Origin: Halobaculum sp. XH14
GTDB lineage: Archaea; Halobacteriota; Halobacteria; Halobacteriales; Haloferacaceae
Assembly (NCBI RefSeq): GCF_032116555.1
Contig: NZ_CP134949.1
Span: 310,001-374,000 of the forward strand
Length of the DNA stretch: 64,000 bases
Direction: 5' to 3'
Under the pieces are notes generated by a model that worked only from the letters and a program-made list of their open reading frames with translations, was not told where the DNA came from and made no database searches. The translations under genes and the position numbers were made by a program. Shown in pieces: positions 8,119 to 16,583 of the stretch. Positions within the stretch are counted from its first letter, which is position 1, and each line of letters opens with the position of its first letter.

Positions 8119-9977
8119 TGGCAGGCGACGGGACGCTCATCGCGCTGGTCGCCGCCATCATCGGCGTCGGCGTGATCGCACAGATCCTCTCCGACCGCTT
8201 TCAGGTGCCGAGCATCATCTTCCTGCTGGGGGCGGGCATCGCGCTCGGTCCCGAGGGGCTCGGCGCCATCACCTCGGAGTCGTTCGGCGACGCGCTGCCG
8301 GCCATCGTCGGGCTCTCGGTCGCGGTCATCGTCTTCGAGGGGGCGTTCCACCTCCGGGTGGAGAAGCTCCGGGAGGCACCCCGCGAGACGCTCCGGCTCG
8401 TCACCCTGGGCGCGGCCATCGCGTTCGTCGGGACGACCCTGACGGTCCGGTACGCGCTGGGGACCTCCTGGGGCATCGCGGGGCTCATCGGCGCGCTGCT
8501 CGTCGCGACCGGCCCGACGGTCGTCACGCCCATCCTCGAGGTCGTCCCGGTCAGGGACCGGGTGGAGGCGGCCCTGGAGACCGAGGGGATCGTCAACGAC
8601 GTGACCGCGGCGATCCTCGCGGTCGTCATCTTCGAGGCGATCCTCGCCGGCACCACCGCCCCGGGCGCGCTGTTGACGCTGTTCGTCGAACGCCTCGGCA
8701 CCGGGGTCGTCATCGGCGGCCTGGTCGCGGCGGTCGTGTTCTACGTCCTCCGCTACGTCGACCTCTCGCCGGGGAACGCCCCCCGGAACGCCCGGCTGCT
8801 CGTGCTCGCTGGCGCGCTGGTGTCGTACGGCGCGGCCGACTTCATCGTGCGCGAGGCCGGCATCGCGGCGGTCGCCACCGCCGGCATCCTGCTCGGGAAC
8901 ATGGACATCCCGTACGAGGAGGACGTCACCGACTTCAAGGGCGACGTGACGCTGCTGGTGCTCTCGTTCGTGTTCATCGCGCTGGCGGCGCTGCTGCGGT
9001 TCGAAGACCTGGTCCTGCTCGGGTGGGGCGGCGTCGCCGTCGTCCTCGCGGTCGTGTTCCTCATCCGCCCGGCGCTCGTGTTCCTCTCGTCGGTCGGCGA
9101 CCGCTTCTCGCGCCAGGAGAAGCTGTTCATGTCGTTCGTCGGCCCGCGGGGAATCATTCCGGCGTCGGTCTCGACGCTGTTCGCGGTCGAACTCACCGCT
9201 CGGGGGATGACCGAGGCGGCGAACGTCCTCGTCGGGACGGTGTTCCTCGTCATCCTGGCGACGGTCGTCCTGGAGGGCGGGTTCGCCCGCCGCATCGCGG
9301 AGACGCTTGACGTGATACCAATGCGTGTACTCATCATCGGGGGCGGCACCGTGGGGCGCACCCTCGCCACCCGCCTCGAAGACCGGGGAGAGAACGTCGT
9401 CATCATCGACAACGACGAGACACAGGTGCAGACGGCCCGCAACGAGGGCCACACCGTCCACGTGGGCGACGGCACGGACACGGGCGTCCTCCAGTCGGCC
9501 GGCGGCGACAACGCGAAGGTCGTCGTCGCCGCGACCGGGGACGACGACGTGAACCTGCTCGTCTCCCAGCTCGCGGCCTCGAAGTTCGAGCCCGAGACCA
9601 TCCTCGCGCGGGCGAACAACCCCGAGAACGTCGAGGCGTTCGAGGAACTGGGCGTCCGGACGGTCGCCTCGACCATCGCGACCGCCCAGGCGATGGACAA
9701 CTACATCGAGCGCCCGGCGCTGGCCAACTGGATGGGCGAGATCGGCCGCTCGGGCGACGTCCAGGAAATCGAGGTGACCGCCGAGGAGTACGCGGGCCGG
9801 ACGATCCGCGACATCGGCCCGGACCTGCCCGGCGGGAGCATCATCGCGCTGGTCGCCCGCGACGGCGAGGCGGTCGTCCCGAGCGCCGACTTCACGATCC
9901 AGACCGGCGACCGCGTCACGCTCATCGGCAACCGCGAGGACGTGCGCGACACGATGCGCCAGTTCGACCCGAACTGA
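8118..9977 (+). CDS. CPA-type Na+(K+)/H+ antiporter with C-terminal RCK (TrkA-N and TrkA-C) domains
   Basis: The 619-residue protein has two parts. Residues about 1-395 form a cation/proton antiporter membrane domain of 12 or so helices; the ion-binding region ETEGIVNDVTAA (Asn160-Asp161) matches the ND motif of NhaP-type CPA1 exchangers. From residue 402 a Rossmann domain begins with MRVLIIGGGTVGRTLATRL, a GxGxxG loop, with an acidic residue after the second strand (IIDND), so it should bind NAD(H) or a nucleotide and gate the exchanger. A TrkA-C domain closes the chain (GGSIIALVARDGEAVVPSAD and onwards). GTG 8118 is supported by a GGAGGGG sequence six bases upstream. It is probably involved in salt and pH homeostasis. 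Confidence 0.9.
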   Translation: MAGDGTLIALVAAIIGVGVIAQILSDRFQVPSIIFLLGAGIALGPEGLGAITSESFGDALPAIVGLSVAVIVFEGAFHLRVEKLREAPRETLRLVTLGAAIAFVGTTLTVRYALGTSWGIAGLIGALLVATGPTVVTPILEVVPVRDRVEAALETEGIVNDVTAAILAVVIFEAILAGTTAPGALLTLFVERLGTGVVIGGLVAAVVFYVLRYVDLSPGNAPRNARLLVLAGALVSYGAADFIVREAGIAAVATAGILLGNMDIPYEEDVTDFKGDVTLLVLSFVFIALAALLRFEDLVLLGWGGVAVVLAVVFLIRPALVFLSSVGDRFSRQEKLFMSFVGPRGIIPASVSTLFAVELTARGMTEAANVLVGTVFLVILATVVLEGGFARRIAETLDVIPMRVLIIGGGTVGRTLATRLEDRGENVVIIDNDETQVQTARNEGHTVHVGDGTDTGVLQSAGGDNAKVVVAATGDDDVNLLVSQLAASKFEPETILARANNPENVEAFEELGVRTVASTIATAQAMDNYIERPALANWMGEIGRSGDVQEIEVTAEEYAGRTIRDIGPDLPGGSIIALVARDGEAVVPSADFTIQTGDRVTLIGNREDVRDTMRQFDPN

Positions 9978-10094
9978 TCCGGCTCGACCCTGCCCGACCC
10001 CGCCCGCCCCGGTTTTCTCCTCCCCGGCCCGCGGCAAGTTCACGAATCGGCTCCGATCAGGAGCCGGGACGGCCGAGTTCGTATCGGTCGCCGG

Positions 10095-10796
10095 TCAGCG
10101 CCGACGCCGCAGGAGTTCTCCCGTCCCGAGCACCCCCGCGAGCGCCCCGGCCACGCCGAACCCCGGCGAGTCGGTCTCCGTGACGTCCGGCCCGCCGATG
10201 TCGACGTCGGCGGTGTCGAAGGTCGCCGCGCCGACCTCCTCCAGTTGCGCCTGGACGTGGTCCGAACCACAGTCCGTCTGGCCGGTGACGATGAACAGTT
10301 TGCCGAACGCGACGCTGTCGTCGTCCACCGCCGCGAACAGCAGCGTGTCGGCCTGCGGGGTTTCCTCGGACGCGCGGTCGACGACGGTGACGTCGTAGGC
10401 GACCACCGCGTCGTCGGACTCGACGAACGGACAGGTGCTCACGTCCCGCGTCGAGGCGTCCTGGTTCACGCCCGCGACGTGGACGAACAGCCCCGTGTAG
10501 TCCGAATTTCCGAGCCGCGGCGCGTCCTCGGCGAACGCGGCGCTGGTCGTGGCCCGTTCGGCCTCCCCGTCGGCCGTCCCGGTGCCGTCCTGGGCGCGGG
10601 CGGTCCCGACCGTGCCGACCCCGACCGCCGCCGCTCCCGCGCCGGCGGTGCCCCGGAGGAACGACCGGCGGCCGAGTCGGTCCCGGCCGTCGATCCGGTT
10701 CACGCCGTCCGGGTCGTCGGAATCGTCCCGTCCGTCCGTCCCGACCGCGTCGTGTGCTGGAGCGGTCCCGCCGCTCCGTGAGTGGTCCCAGCGCAT
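10095..10796 (-). CDS. Tat-exported surface protein with PGF-CTERM anchor, function unknown
   Basis: The product is 233 residues. After an unusually long polar N-region of 42 residues comes RRSFLRGTAGAGAAAVGVG, a twin-arginine signal (Arg43-Arg44), and a probable cleavage near ARAQDG. The C-terminus reads DSPGFGVAGALAGVLGTGE then LLRRRR: a PGF tripeptide, hydrophobic helix and arginine tail, as in archaeosortase A substrates, which are cut and lipid-linked in haloarchaea. The middle (about 150 residues) has two widely spaced Cys and no recognised domain. It is probably an exported cell-surface protein. The start could be later than ATG 10796 given the long N-region. Confidence 0.75.
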   Translation of the reverse strand: MRWDHSRSGGTAPAHDAVGTDGRDDSDDPDGVNRIDGRDRLGRRSFLRGTAGAGAAAVGVGTVGTARAQDGTGTADGEAERATTSAAFAEDAPRLGNSDYTGLFVHVAGVNQDASTRDVSTCPFVESDDAVVAYDVTVVDRASEETPQADTLLFAAVDDDSVAFGKLFIVTGQTDCGSDHVQAQLEEVGAATFDTADVDIGGPDVTETDSPGFGVAGALAGVLGTGELLRRRR

Positions 10797-11028
10797 GGAG
10801 GCCACCGTTCGTTCCCCGGCCGGGTATGTGGCCTGCCAGCACCTGCCGTGTCACCCCGGGAGGTTCACGCGGGTGTCCGTCACGCGTCGGTACGGTCACG
10901 CGGCGTCGCACGGCGGGTGTCGTCTCGGGGGCCACGCCACGCCGTCGTCCAGCCGCGTTCGCCTCGGGGAGCACCTTCCGCCCGGGCCGGGGCCAAATCA
11001 TTAACCGGATTCCACGGAACCATCCGCC

Positions 11029-12801
11029 ATGGACCCCATCGACTACGCCCAGCTCGAGGACGGCAGCCACTGCAACTACTGGGCGCTCGACCCGACCCTC
11101 CGGCGGGCCGCCGAACGCGCCTACCCGGACGACGAGTTCGACTGGGCCGAGTCCCGCCTCTCGGCGTTCGGGTCGGTCGTCGGCCACACCGTCGCTGACA
11201 ACGCCGACGCGGTCGACGAGCGCGGAATCGACCTGCACACGTACGACCGGAACGGCGACCTGGCGAACGACGTGCGCTACCCCCGAGAACTCCTGGAGAG
11301 CGAGCGGCTGGCCTACGAACACGGCACCGTCGCCGACGCGTTCCGCGCCCCGGCCGACCGGGAGGAGCCGGTCGGGCTCGTCCACACGTTGACGATGCAA
11401 GCACTGCTCTCCCATGCGGACGCCGGGCTCACCTGCCCGGTGTCGATGACCGCCGGCGCGGCGCTCGTGCTCGGGAACCACGACGACGGCCACCTCGACG
11501 GCTATCTCGACGGGCTCACGGCCCGCGAGGGCGACGAGCGCATCGAGGGCGCGATGTTCCTCACCGAGAAGCAGGGCGGCAGCGACGTCGGCGCGGCCGA
11601 GACCGTCGCCGAACGCGTCGAGGGTCGGGAGTACGAACTGACCGGCGAGAAGTGGTTCTGCTCGAACGTCGACGCGCAGGGGACGCTCGTGCTCGCCCGC
11701 CGGCCCGACGCGCCCGAGGGCACCGCCGGGCTGTCGCTGTTTCTCGTCCCGCACGAACTGCCCGACGGGCGCCTGAACGACCAGACGTACCGCCGGCTGA
11801 AGGACAAGCTCGGCACGATCAGCGTCCCGACCGGCGAGGTCGAACTGCAGGGGGCGACGGGGTATCTCGTCGGCGAGCCGGAGGAGGGGTTCCGGTACAT
11901 GACGACGATGCTGAACTGGGAGCGGGTAACCAACGCCACCGGCGCGGTGGGCATCATCGGCCGCGGGCTGCTGGAGGCGAAGGTCCACGCCGCCAACCGC
12001 GAGGCGTTCGGGAAGCGGCTCGACGAACTCCCGCTGATGCGGCGCGATCTGGCGGCGTTGAGCGTCGAGTACGAGGCGGTCGTCGCGGTGACGATGGAGG
12101 CCGCCCGCTGGCTCGACCGCTACGAGCGCGACCGCGGCGACGAGGAGGCGTTCAAGCTGATGCGGGTGCTCGCCCCACTGTCGAAACACCACACCGCCCG
12201 CGCCGCGGTCGACTGTTCCTCGGACGCGATGGAGATCCTGGGCGGGGACGGCTACGTCCGGGAGTTCGTCACCCACCGTCTGCTCCGGGACGCGCAGGTG
12301 CTCCCCATCTGGGAGGGCACCTCGAACGTGCTCTCGCTCGATCTGCTCCGGGCGTTCGACCGGGCCGACGCCGCGCCGACGTTTCTCACCTTCTGTCGCG
12401 AGCGACTCGACGAGGCGACCCACCCCGCGCTGGCGGCGGCAGTCGAGGAGGCAGAGACGCGCCACGAGGCGCTCCAGTCGGCCCTGTTCTCGCTCGCCGA
12501 TGCGGACGAGGCGGACGCACAGCACGGGGCCAAGGAGCTCTCGCGGCTCTGCTACGACGTGCTCGCCGCGAGCCTCCTCCTCGCCGGCGCGCAGGCCGAG
12601 ATCGACGAGCGCGGGGACGCGCGGCTGGCCGCCGTCGCGCGGTGGTTCGTCCGCGATCGGTTCGAATCGCCCGCCGACCGGGGCGTCTCCGATTCCGAGG
12701 CCGTCTCCCGGGAGGCGTTCGACGCGATCGTTCGCCACGCGGGGCTGGATCCCGAGTCACTGACGGACGGTGGCGAGGACGGCGACGGTGGCGACGACTG
12801 A
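11029..12801 (+). CDS. Acyl-CoA dehydrogenase, AidB-like
   Basis: The 590-residue flavoprotein belongs to the acyl-CoA dehydrogenase superfamily but is longer than the usual 380-400 residues, as in the AidB group. Recognisable parts are MFLTEKQGGSDVGA near 178, the FAD and substrate binding strand motif; WFCSNVDA; the R-x-x-T-N-x-x-G segment WERVTNATGAVG; and the C-terminal ILGGDGYVREF and LPIWEGTSNV, which includes the FAD-contacting WEGT and the catalytic-region glutamate position. E. coli AidB binds DNA and counteracts alkylation; many archaeal relatives may instead act on acyl-CoAs. TTAACC at about 11000 gives a promoter about 28 bp upstream of the ATG. Confidence 0.88.
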   Translation: MDPIDYAQLEDGSHCNYWALDPTLRRAAERAYPDDEFDWAESRLSAFGSVVGHTVADNADAVDERGIDLHTYDRNGDLANDVRYPRELLESERLAYEHGTVADAFRAPADREEPVGLVHTLTMQALLSHADAGLTCPVSMTAGAALVLGNHDDGHLDGYLDGLTAREGDERIEGAMFLTEKQGGSDVGAAETVAERVEGREYELTGEKWFCSNVDAQGTLVLARRPDAPEGTAGLSLFLVPHELPDGRLNDQTYRRLKDKLGTISVPTGEVELQGATGYLVGEPEEGFRYMTTMLNWERVTNATGAVGIIGRGLLEAKVHAANREAFGKRLDELPLMRRDLAALSVEYEAVVAVTMEAARWLDRYERDRGDEEAFKLMRVLAPLSKHHTARAAVDCSSDAMEILGGDGYVREFVTHRLLRDAQVLPIWEGTSNVLSLDLLRAFDRADAAPTFLTFCRERLDEATHPALAAAVEEAETRHEALQSALFSLADADEADAQHGAKELSRLCYDVLAASLLLAGAQAEIDERGDARLAAVARWFVRDRFESPADRGVSDSEAVSREAFDAIVRHAGLDPESLTDGGEDGDGGDD

Positions 12802-12845
12802 TCTCTCCTGGCGGGCACGTCTGCCGGCGGACGCCCCCGGCCGGA

Positions 12846-12852
12846 ACTTAAG
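12846..12852 (+). promoter_or_regulatory. TATA box upstream of the micro-ORF and iron alcohol dehydrogenase
   Basis: ACTTAAG is 28 bp before ATG 12877, the first codon of a 15-codon micro-ORF, and about 72 bp before the alcohol dehydrogenase GTG. Confidence 0.45.
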
Positions 12853-12876
12853 TCGGCGCCCGTCCATGTGCCGACG

Positions 12877-12924
12877 ATGCGCCACGGTACCACGCCGGCA
12901 GTTCCCGCGAGGTGGCCCCGGTGA
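12877..12924 (+). other. Possible leaderless 15-codon micro-ORF overlapping the next GTG
   Basis: ATG 12877 encodes MRHGTTPAVPARWPR and ends at TGA 12922-12924. The stop overlaps GTG 12921-12923 as GTGA. The first three residues match those of the micro-ORF at 5199 (MRH). It is possibly a coupling device; a functional peptide is not indicated. Confidence 0.3.
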
Positions 12925-14234
12925 GCTACGAGCGATCGGTCTCGGCAAGCCCGCACGAACTCGCGCCCGAGACCGTCTGGAACGTCGAGATCCCGCAGCT
13001 TCGGGTCGGCCCCGGCGCGGTCGAGGAGATCGGCACACAGCTCGACTCCGTGGGGGCCGACGCGGACGCACGGGGGCTGATCGTCACCGACGAGACGCTC
13101 GTCGACCTCGGCCACGCGGGCCGGGTCGCTGACCACGTCGAGGCTGCCGGCTACGACGTGGACGTGTACGACGGTACGGAGCGGGAGCCGTCGATCCGGG
13201 ACGTCGAGGGCTGCATCTCGTTCGTCCGCGAGGAGATGGGCGCGGACGGCTACGACTTCTACGTCGGCCTCGGCGGCGGGAGCTGTCTCGACACCGCGAA
13301 GACGACCCGGTCGGTCGTCGCCAACGGCGGCGAGATCCTGGACTACGTCGCCGAGCCGACCGGCGAGGGGGAGGCGCTGACCGACCACGGCCCGCCGCTG
13401 GTGCTGGTGCCGACGACCGCCGGAACCGGCTCCGAGATCTCGCCGGTCGCCATCCTCTCGGTCGAGGAGAAGGAGATCAAGGAGGGCATCTCCAGCGCGA
13501 ACGTCCGCGCCGACGCCGCGCTGCTCGACCCGACGCTCACGACGACGCTGCCGCCCGAACTCACCGCGAAGACGGCGATGGACGCGCTCGGGCACGCCAT
13601 CGAGGGGTACACGACACACGCCTTCGACGAACTCCTGCGTCCGGAGGACCCCGCGGACCGCCCGGTGTACGCCGGCCGGACGGGCTTCACCGAGATGTTC
13701 AGCGAACGGGCGATCTCGCTCCTCTCGGGCAACGTCCGGCGCGTCGTCAACAACGGCGACGACCTCGAGGCCCGGGGCGCGATGTTGAAGGGCGCGCTGT
13801 ACGGCGCCATCGCCGGCCTGACGGCGGGCGCGAGCCTCTGTCACGCGATGGCGTACCCCGTCGGCAACCGGTACCACACGTTCCACGGCGAGACCATCGC
13901 CGTGCTCACCCCGGCGAGCACGCTCGGCTACAACGTCGCCAGCGACCCCGAGCGGTTCGCGCGGGTGGCCGAGCTGCTCGGGGCGAACACGGACGGGATG
14001 GGGACCCGCGAGGCGGCCGACGAGGCCCGCGAGGAGTTCGTGCGCCTCCAGCGCGACCTGAACGTCCTGCCGAGCGGCCTGCACGAACTTGCCGACGTGA
14101 CCGAGGAGGAGATCGACTGGCTGGCGGGCCAGACGGTCGACACCCAACAGCGCCTGCTCCGCTGTAACCCCCGGCCGGTGACGAAGGCGGACGTGGCGGA
14201 CATCTTCCGGGAGTCGCTGCACAACTGGGAGTGA
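12921..14234 (+). CDS. Iron-containing alcohol dehydrogenase, hydroxyacid-oxoacid transhydrogenase-like
   Basis: This 437-residue group III (iron-dependent) alcohol dehydrogenase has a Rossmann-like N-domain with GLGGGSCLDTAKTT for NAD binding and TTAGTGSEISPVA for the nucleotide/substrate cleft. It also has a helical C-domain with metal ligands in DALGHAIEGYT and ASLCHAMAYPVGNRYHTFHG. An insertion with PEDPADRPVYAGRTG and the DDLEARGAM segment resemble animal ADHFE1 (hydroxyacid-oxoacid transhydrogenase), suggesting a hydroxy acid substrate, but this is inference. GTG 12921 is chosen because an upstream micro-ORF ends on it; an in-frame GTG at 12912 is the alternative. Confidence 0.85.
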   Translation: MSYERSVSASPHELAPETVWNVEIPQLRVGPGAVEEIGTQLDSVGADADARGLIVTDETLVDLGHAGRVADHVEAAGYDVDVYDGTEREPSIRDVEGCISFVREEMGADGYDFYVGLGGGSCLDTAKTTRSVVANGGEILDYVAEPTGEGEALTDHGPPLVLVPTTAGTGSEISPVAILSVEEKEIKEGISSANVRADAALLDPTLTTTLPPELTAKTAMDALGHAIEGYTTHAFDELLRPEDPADRPVYAGRTGFTEMFSERAISLLSGNVRRVVNNGDDLEARGAMLKGALYGAIAGLTAGASLCHAMAYPVGNRYHTFHGETIAVLTPASTLGYNVASDPERFARVAELLGANTDGMGTREAADEAREEFVRLQRDLNVLPSGLHELADVTEEEIDWLAGQTVDTQQRLLRCNPRPVTKADVADIFRESLHNWE

Positions 14235-14270
14235 CGGGGAGGGCATCTCACTCCGTCCGCTCGGTGCGTC

Positions 14271-15521
14271 TCAGACCGTCACCCGCGCGCCGAGTTCCGG
14301 CGCGCTCGCGTCGTAGCCGTCCGCGCGTAACTCCTCGGCGAACGCCTCACAGCGGTCGCCGTGGTTCACCAGCACCTCGGCGTCGCGGTACGACTCCAGG
14401 AAGTCTAAGAGCCCGCTTCGGTCGGCGTGTGCCGAAAAGTCGTACTGCTCCACGCGAGCGCTGACCGGCATCACGCGCCCGTCGATCTCCGCGCTCCCGG
14501 TCTCCAGCAGGCTCCGCCCGGGGGTGCCCTCGACCTGGTAGCCGGTCAGCGTGATCTTGTTCGTCGGGTTCGCGCGAATCGCCGGGATGTACGTCATGGC
14601 GGGGCCGCCAGACAGCATCCCGCTGGTGGTGATGATCGCCGCCCGCTGGTCGACGATGCGCTCCCGCTGGCCGTCGCGGCCGGTGACGACCCGGGCGTGT
14701 GACGTCGCACGACGAAGTGCATCGGCGTTGCGGACGAATTCGGGGTACTGCCGCAGCATCTCGGTCACCTCAGTGCCCATCCCGTCGACGTAACAGGGCA
14801 CGTCGTAGGCCTCACAGATGAGCATCAGTTCCTGCGTCCGTCCGATGGCGAACGCGGGGACGATCACGGTGCCGCCCTCCCAGAGCGTCGTCTTCACGCT
14901 CTCGGCGAAGCGTTCCTCGATGGCCGTGCGGTCCTCGTGTTCGACGTCCGAGTACGTGCTCTCACAGATGACGACGTCCGCGTCGGGGCGGGCTGTCGTG
15001 CCCGACACCAGTCTCTGATCGTCGGTGTGAAAATCGCCCGTGTAGAGCAGTCGGGTGTCCCCGTCGTCAACGATAACGTGCGCGCTCCCGGGGATGTGGC
15101 CCGCCTCGAAGAACGTCACCTCGTAGCCGGCGGCCTCGAACGGCTCGCCGTAGCCGTGTTCGACCGACACCTCGCCGATCCGGCGGACGTCCTCGCCGGT
15201 GAACGGGCACCGCGGGCTGTTGCCGTGCAGCTTCAGCGTGTCGCGGGCGAGCGTGAGCGCGAGTTCGCGGGTCGGCGGCGTCCAGTGGATCTCGGGGCGG
15301 GCCTCCCCCGAGAGCAGCGCCGGCACCGCGCCGACGTGGTCGAGGTGGCCGTGGGAGACGACGACCGCGTTGGGGTCGACCCCGCGACCGCCCCCGGCCG
15401 AGCCGAGGGGGTACTGGGGCGGCGTCGCCGTCTTCGTCCCGTAATCGAGGAGGAGCGACTCGTCGACGAGCACGGCGCTGCGACCGACCTCGCCGGCGCC
15501 GCCGAGGAACTGGACGTCCAT
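14271..15521 (-). CDS. Beta-CASP metallo-beta-lactamase ribonuclease (archaeal CPSF2-like)
   Basis: The 416-residue protein opens MDVQFLGGAGEVGRS, the classical first strand of MBL RNases. The HGHLDH motif is near residue 65, and further metal ligands appear in EAGHIPGSAHV and LLYTGDFHTDD. The beta-CASP part contains ICESTYSD (motif A) and VPAFAIGRTQELM. The last ligand block is in QYDFSAHADRSGLLDF and LVNHGD. There are no N-terminal KH domains, so it resembles aCPSF2 rather than aCPSF1. Related archaeal enzymes cut or degrade RNA from the 5' end. ATG 15521 is favoured over 15557 because GGAGGTG lies six bases before it. Confidence 0.88.
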   Translation of the reverse strand: MDVQFLGGAGEVGRSAVLVDESLLLDYGTKTATPPQYPLGSAGGGRGVDPNAVVVSHGHLDHVGAVPALLSGEARPEIHWTPPTRELALTLARDTLKLHGNSPRCPFTGEDVRRIGEVSVEHGYGEPFEAAGYEVTFFEAGHIPGSAHVIVDDGDTRLLYTGDFHTDDQRLVSGTTARPDADVVICESTYSDVEHEDRTAIEERFAESVKTTLWEGGTVIVPAFAIGRTQELMLICEAYDVPCYVDGMGTEVTEMLRQYPEFVRNADALRRATSHARVVTGRDGQRERIVDQRAAIITTSGMLSGGPAMTYIPAIRANPTNKITLTGYQVEGTPGRSLLETGSAEIDGRVMPVSARVEQYDFSAHADRSGLLDFLESYRDAEVLVNHGDRCEAFAEELRADGYDASAPELGARVTV

Positions 15522-15578
15522 CGCACCCACCTCCGCGGCGGAGCGGTTTTCCTCCATCGGTTTCGCGCTCGGACGCGT

Positions 15579-15712
15579 TCACGCCCGGCGCGGTCGCCGG
15601 CCGGAGCCGTCAGCGTTCCCGAGCGCGTCCTCGACTTCGGGCGTCAGCCTGCTGTACACCGACCGGCCGTCGCGCTCGCGCTCGACGAGGCCGTCCTCGG
15701 CCAGGACGGCAC
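15579..15712 (-). pseudogene. 3' remnant of a winged-helix transcriptional regulator
   Basis: On the minus strand the frame ending at TGA 15579-15581 reads VLAEDGLVERERDGRSVYS followed by RLTPEVEDALG. This is the recognition-wing and terminal helix pattern of ArsR/MarR-type winged helix proteins. Nothing resembling the recognition helix or N-terminus precedes it, and the frame has no plausible start. The sequence to its right belongs to a gene on the opposite strand, so the 5' portion is missing. The right boundary is approximate. Confidence 0.55.
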
Positions 15713-15716
15713 GCTC

Positions 15717-16340
15717 GTGTTCCGGTCGTACCCCGACGAGCGATCCCAGCAGGACGAGCGGCAGGAACGGCTCATCGCGGACGGGACGGCGACCGCGGAG
15801 GTCTACGTCATGAGCGCCGCGGAGTCGGGGAGCGAGAGCGGCGGCGAACTCGCGACCGACGTCGTCACGTACGGCGAGGACACGACCGTCGAGGTGACCG
15901 AGCGGAGCGAGGGCACCGTCGAGATGACCGTCGAGCGCTCAAAGGAGCAGGGGAAGGTCCTCATCACCTCGGTCTCGGAGGAGGCGATCAGTTCGGCCGA
16001 GGACGTGCAGGTGACCGTCGACGGTGAGGCGGCCGCGCGGGCGTCCTCCTACGGCGAACTCGAGAGCGCCGCGAACGGCGGCGACACCTCGAAGTTCCTC
16101 GTCCAGCAGTCCTCGAGCGCCGAGGCGAGCGCGGACGTGCTCGTCGCGGTGAACCACTTCTCGAGCCGCGAGGTCGCCATGAGCGAGGGCGGCAACGGGA
16201 GCGATACCGGAAGCGGCGGTGACGGCAGCAGTGACGGCGGCAGCGGCGATGGCTCGACCACGACCGGGCCGGGTCTCGGCGTCACGGCCGGCGTGCTCGC
16301 CCTGCTGAGCGTCGCGCTGCTCGCGCGTCGCCGGGTCTGA
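15717..16340 (+). pseudogene. 3' remnant of an exported surface protein with PGF-CTERM-like tail
   Basis: The plus-strand frame from about 15717 (VFRSYPDERSQQDERQE) continues as acidic, Thr/Ser-rich sequence, then a Gly/Ser/Asp linker (about 16185-16255). It ends GPGLGVTAGVLALLSVALL then ARRRV, a PGF-CTERM-like transmembrane anchor. There is no signal peptide or promoter: codons before 15717 belong to the winged-helix remnant on the other strand. Translation from GTG 15717 or ATG 15810 would give an unexported protein. I read this as the C-terminal two thirds of a surface protein that lost its 5' end. Confidence 0.55.
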
Positions 16341-16583
16341 TTCGCCGCGTCGCGCTTCGGGGTGATCCATCGCCTCGCGCGGCGAGGCTGACCCGATTCG
16401 GGCCGTCGCGGTCGCGGATCGTACCGTCCGGACGACCACCGGGCTGACGCGGTCACAGATCGTCTTTTCGTCGCAGTTCCCGAGCCGCCGACCGTCGCCA
16501 ATCCGTCGGTACCTGGCCGCAGTCTGCCAACTATCGCTGCCGAACGTTGATTGGGACTCTCGTGTGATTCGTGAACGTACCCC
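16341..16583. other. Intergenic region before the 2-oxoacid dehydrogenase operon
   Basis: About 240 bases without a credible gene. The final 60 bases are less GC-rich (GAACGTTGATTGGG near 16545) and probably carry the operon promoter. Confidence 0.4.

Noticed and set aside
10057-12738. 893-codon minus-strand frame
   Set aside because: It is antisense to the acyl-CoA dehydrogenase; the composition is Arg/Gly/Val-rich without motifs. Only the PGF-CTERM protein at its left end, in another frame, is real.
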